In this document: positions 6,396 to 6,468 of the stretch, in pieces
Layout of the letters: every line of letters begins with the position of its first letter
How positions within the stretch are numbered: position 1 is the first letter of the stretch
Assembly (NCBI GenBank): GCA_964454685.1
Contig: CAYVTZ010000079.1
Span: forward strand, 1-6,468
From: CAYVTZ01 sp964454685
GTDB taxonomy: Bacteria > Bacillota > Clostridia > Christensenellales > Christensenellaceae
DNA: 6,468 bases
Direction: 5' to 3'
Made by a program: the position numbers and the translations under genes
Notes under the pieces: generated by a model
Told to the model about the DNA's origin: nothing
What the model saw: the letters and a program-made list of their open reading frames with translations, nothing else
Databases searched by the model: none

Positions 6396-6468
6396 TCGCG
6401 TCCTGCTACGTTTTCTGCCCCCGTACCCGATTTGATGGACACAAAAACATCAGATATAATGAAAAGCA
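6281..6468 (-). CDS. Overlapping frame entering from the window edge; possible N-terminal part of the VWA protein
   Basis: A minus-strand frame (codons from 6466) is open from the window edge to a TAG at 6281-6283. Its first 31 codons have a G-first codon pattern and read like a normal soluble protein (DVFVSIKSGTGAENVAG, then REWRLELGK). After about 6375 it becomes a basic, low-complexity shadow of the acidic linker frame. So coding signal seems to pass from this frame to that of the VWA protein around 6375-6395. Possible explanations are a programmed -1 frameshift at 6374-6380, a real or sequencing frameshift, or the end of a separate overlapping gene. A third frame is also open from the edge to a TAG at 6406-6408 but reads less like protein. 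Confidence 0.4.
   Translation of the reverse strand, partial: LFIISDVFVSIKSGTGAENVAGREWRLELGKSHATMRVRRKNPLRKRERNLQMRSLQPMTK
6374..6393 (-). other. Candidate -1 ribosomal frameshift site (GGGAAAA with upstream GGAGG)
   Basis: On the minus strand the heptamer G_GGA_AAA (6380-6374) is in the phase of the frame that enters from the window edge, fitting the X_XXY_YYZ slippery pattern. A -1 slip continues with ATC ACA TGC in the VWA frame. A Shine-Dalgarno-like GGAGG (6393-6389) ends 8 nt upstream, as in SD-stimulated bacterial frameshifts such as dnaX. I see no clear downstream stem-loop. Function is inferred. Confidence 0.4.

Noticed and set aside
1..6468. tRNA genes, CRISPR arrays, insertion-sequence ends or attachment-site repeats
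   Set aside because: No cloverleaf, regularly spaced repeats, transposase or long direct repeats were seen on reading through both strands.

Overview
The window carries genes on the minus strand only. It looks like an accessory (phage, plasmid or integrative-element) segment of a Bacillota genome, probably a clostridial-type bacterium of middling GC. The grounds are strong Gram-positive Shine-Dalgarno sites, including one that matches the 16S rRNA 3' tail over 12 nt, a near-consensus housekeeping promoter, intrinsic U-tract terminators, and a YqaJ-type phage nuclease beside a RecD2-type helicase. No integrase, structural, replication or mobilisation gene is in view, so the kind of element cannot be settled. 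All family calls are from motifs read by eye.

Right-hand part (6468 down to 5104, read on the minus strand): the C-terminal part of a CobT/NorD-like protein, an acidic linker followed by a von Willebrand factor A (VWA) metal-binding domain, ending at a U-rich terminator. The recognisable open frame starts inside the acidic linker. A second frame enters from the window edge with protein-like codon use and overlaps it. The two can be joined in phase by a -1 slip at GGGAAAA, which has a GGAGG 8 nt upstream. This could be a programmed frameshift, a frameshift mutation or two overlapping genes.

Middle and left part (5105 down to about 55): a self-contained transcription unit. A promoter (TTGACA-N18-TACAAT), whose -35 box overlaps the U-tract of the preceding terminator, drives a leader of about 90 nt. 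The leader itself contains a terminator-like hairpin plus eight U directly in front of the Shine-Dalgarno site. Then follow four tightly packed genes: a DUF932-like protein (371 aa), an unrecognised 141-aa protein, a YqaJ/lambda-Exo-type exonuclease (341 aa) and a RecD2-like 5'-3' helicase (747 aa). The unit closes with an 11-bp hairpin terminator that resembles the leader hairpin.

How the genes may work together: a helicase and a processive end-resecting nuclease in one operon suggest a DNA-end processing and recombination module. The annealing protein (RecT/Redbeta type) that normally accompanies a YqaJ nuclease is not recognisable here. The DUF932-like protein or the 141-aa protein may fill that slot, which is inference. 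The VWA protein belongs to the upstream transcription unit, where its usual MoxR/CobS-type AAA+ partner would be expected just outside the window.
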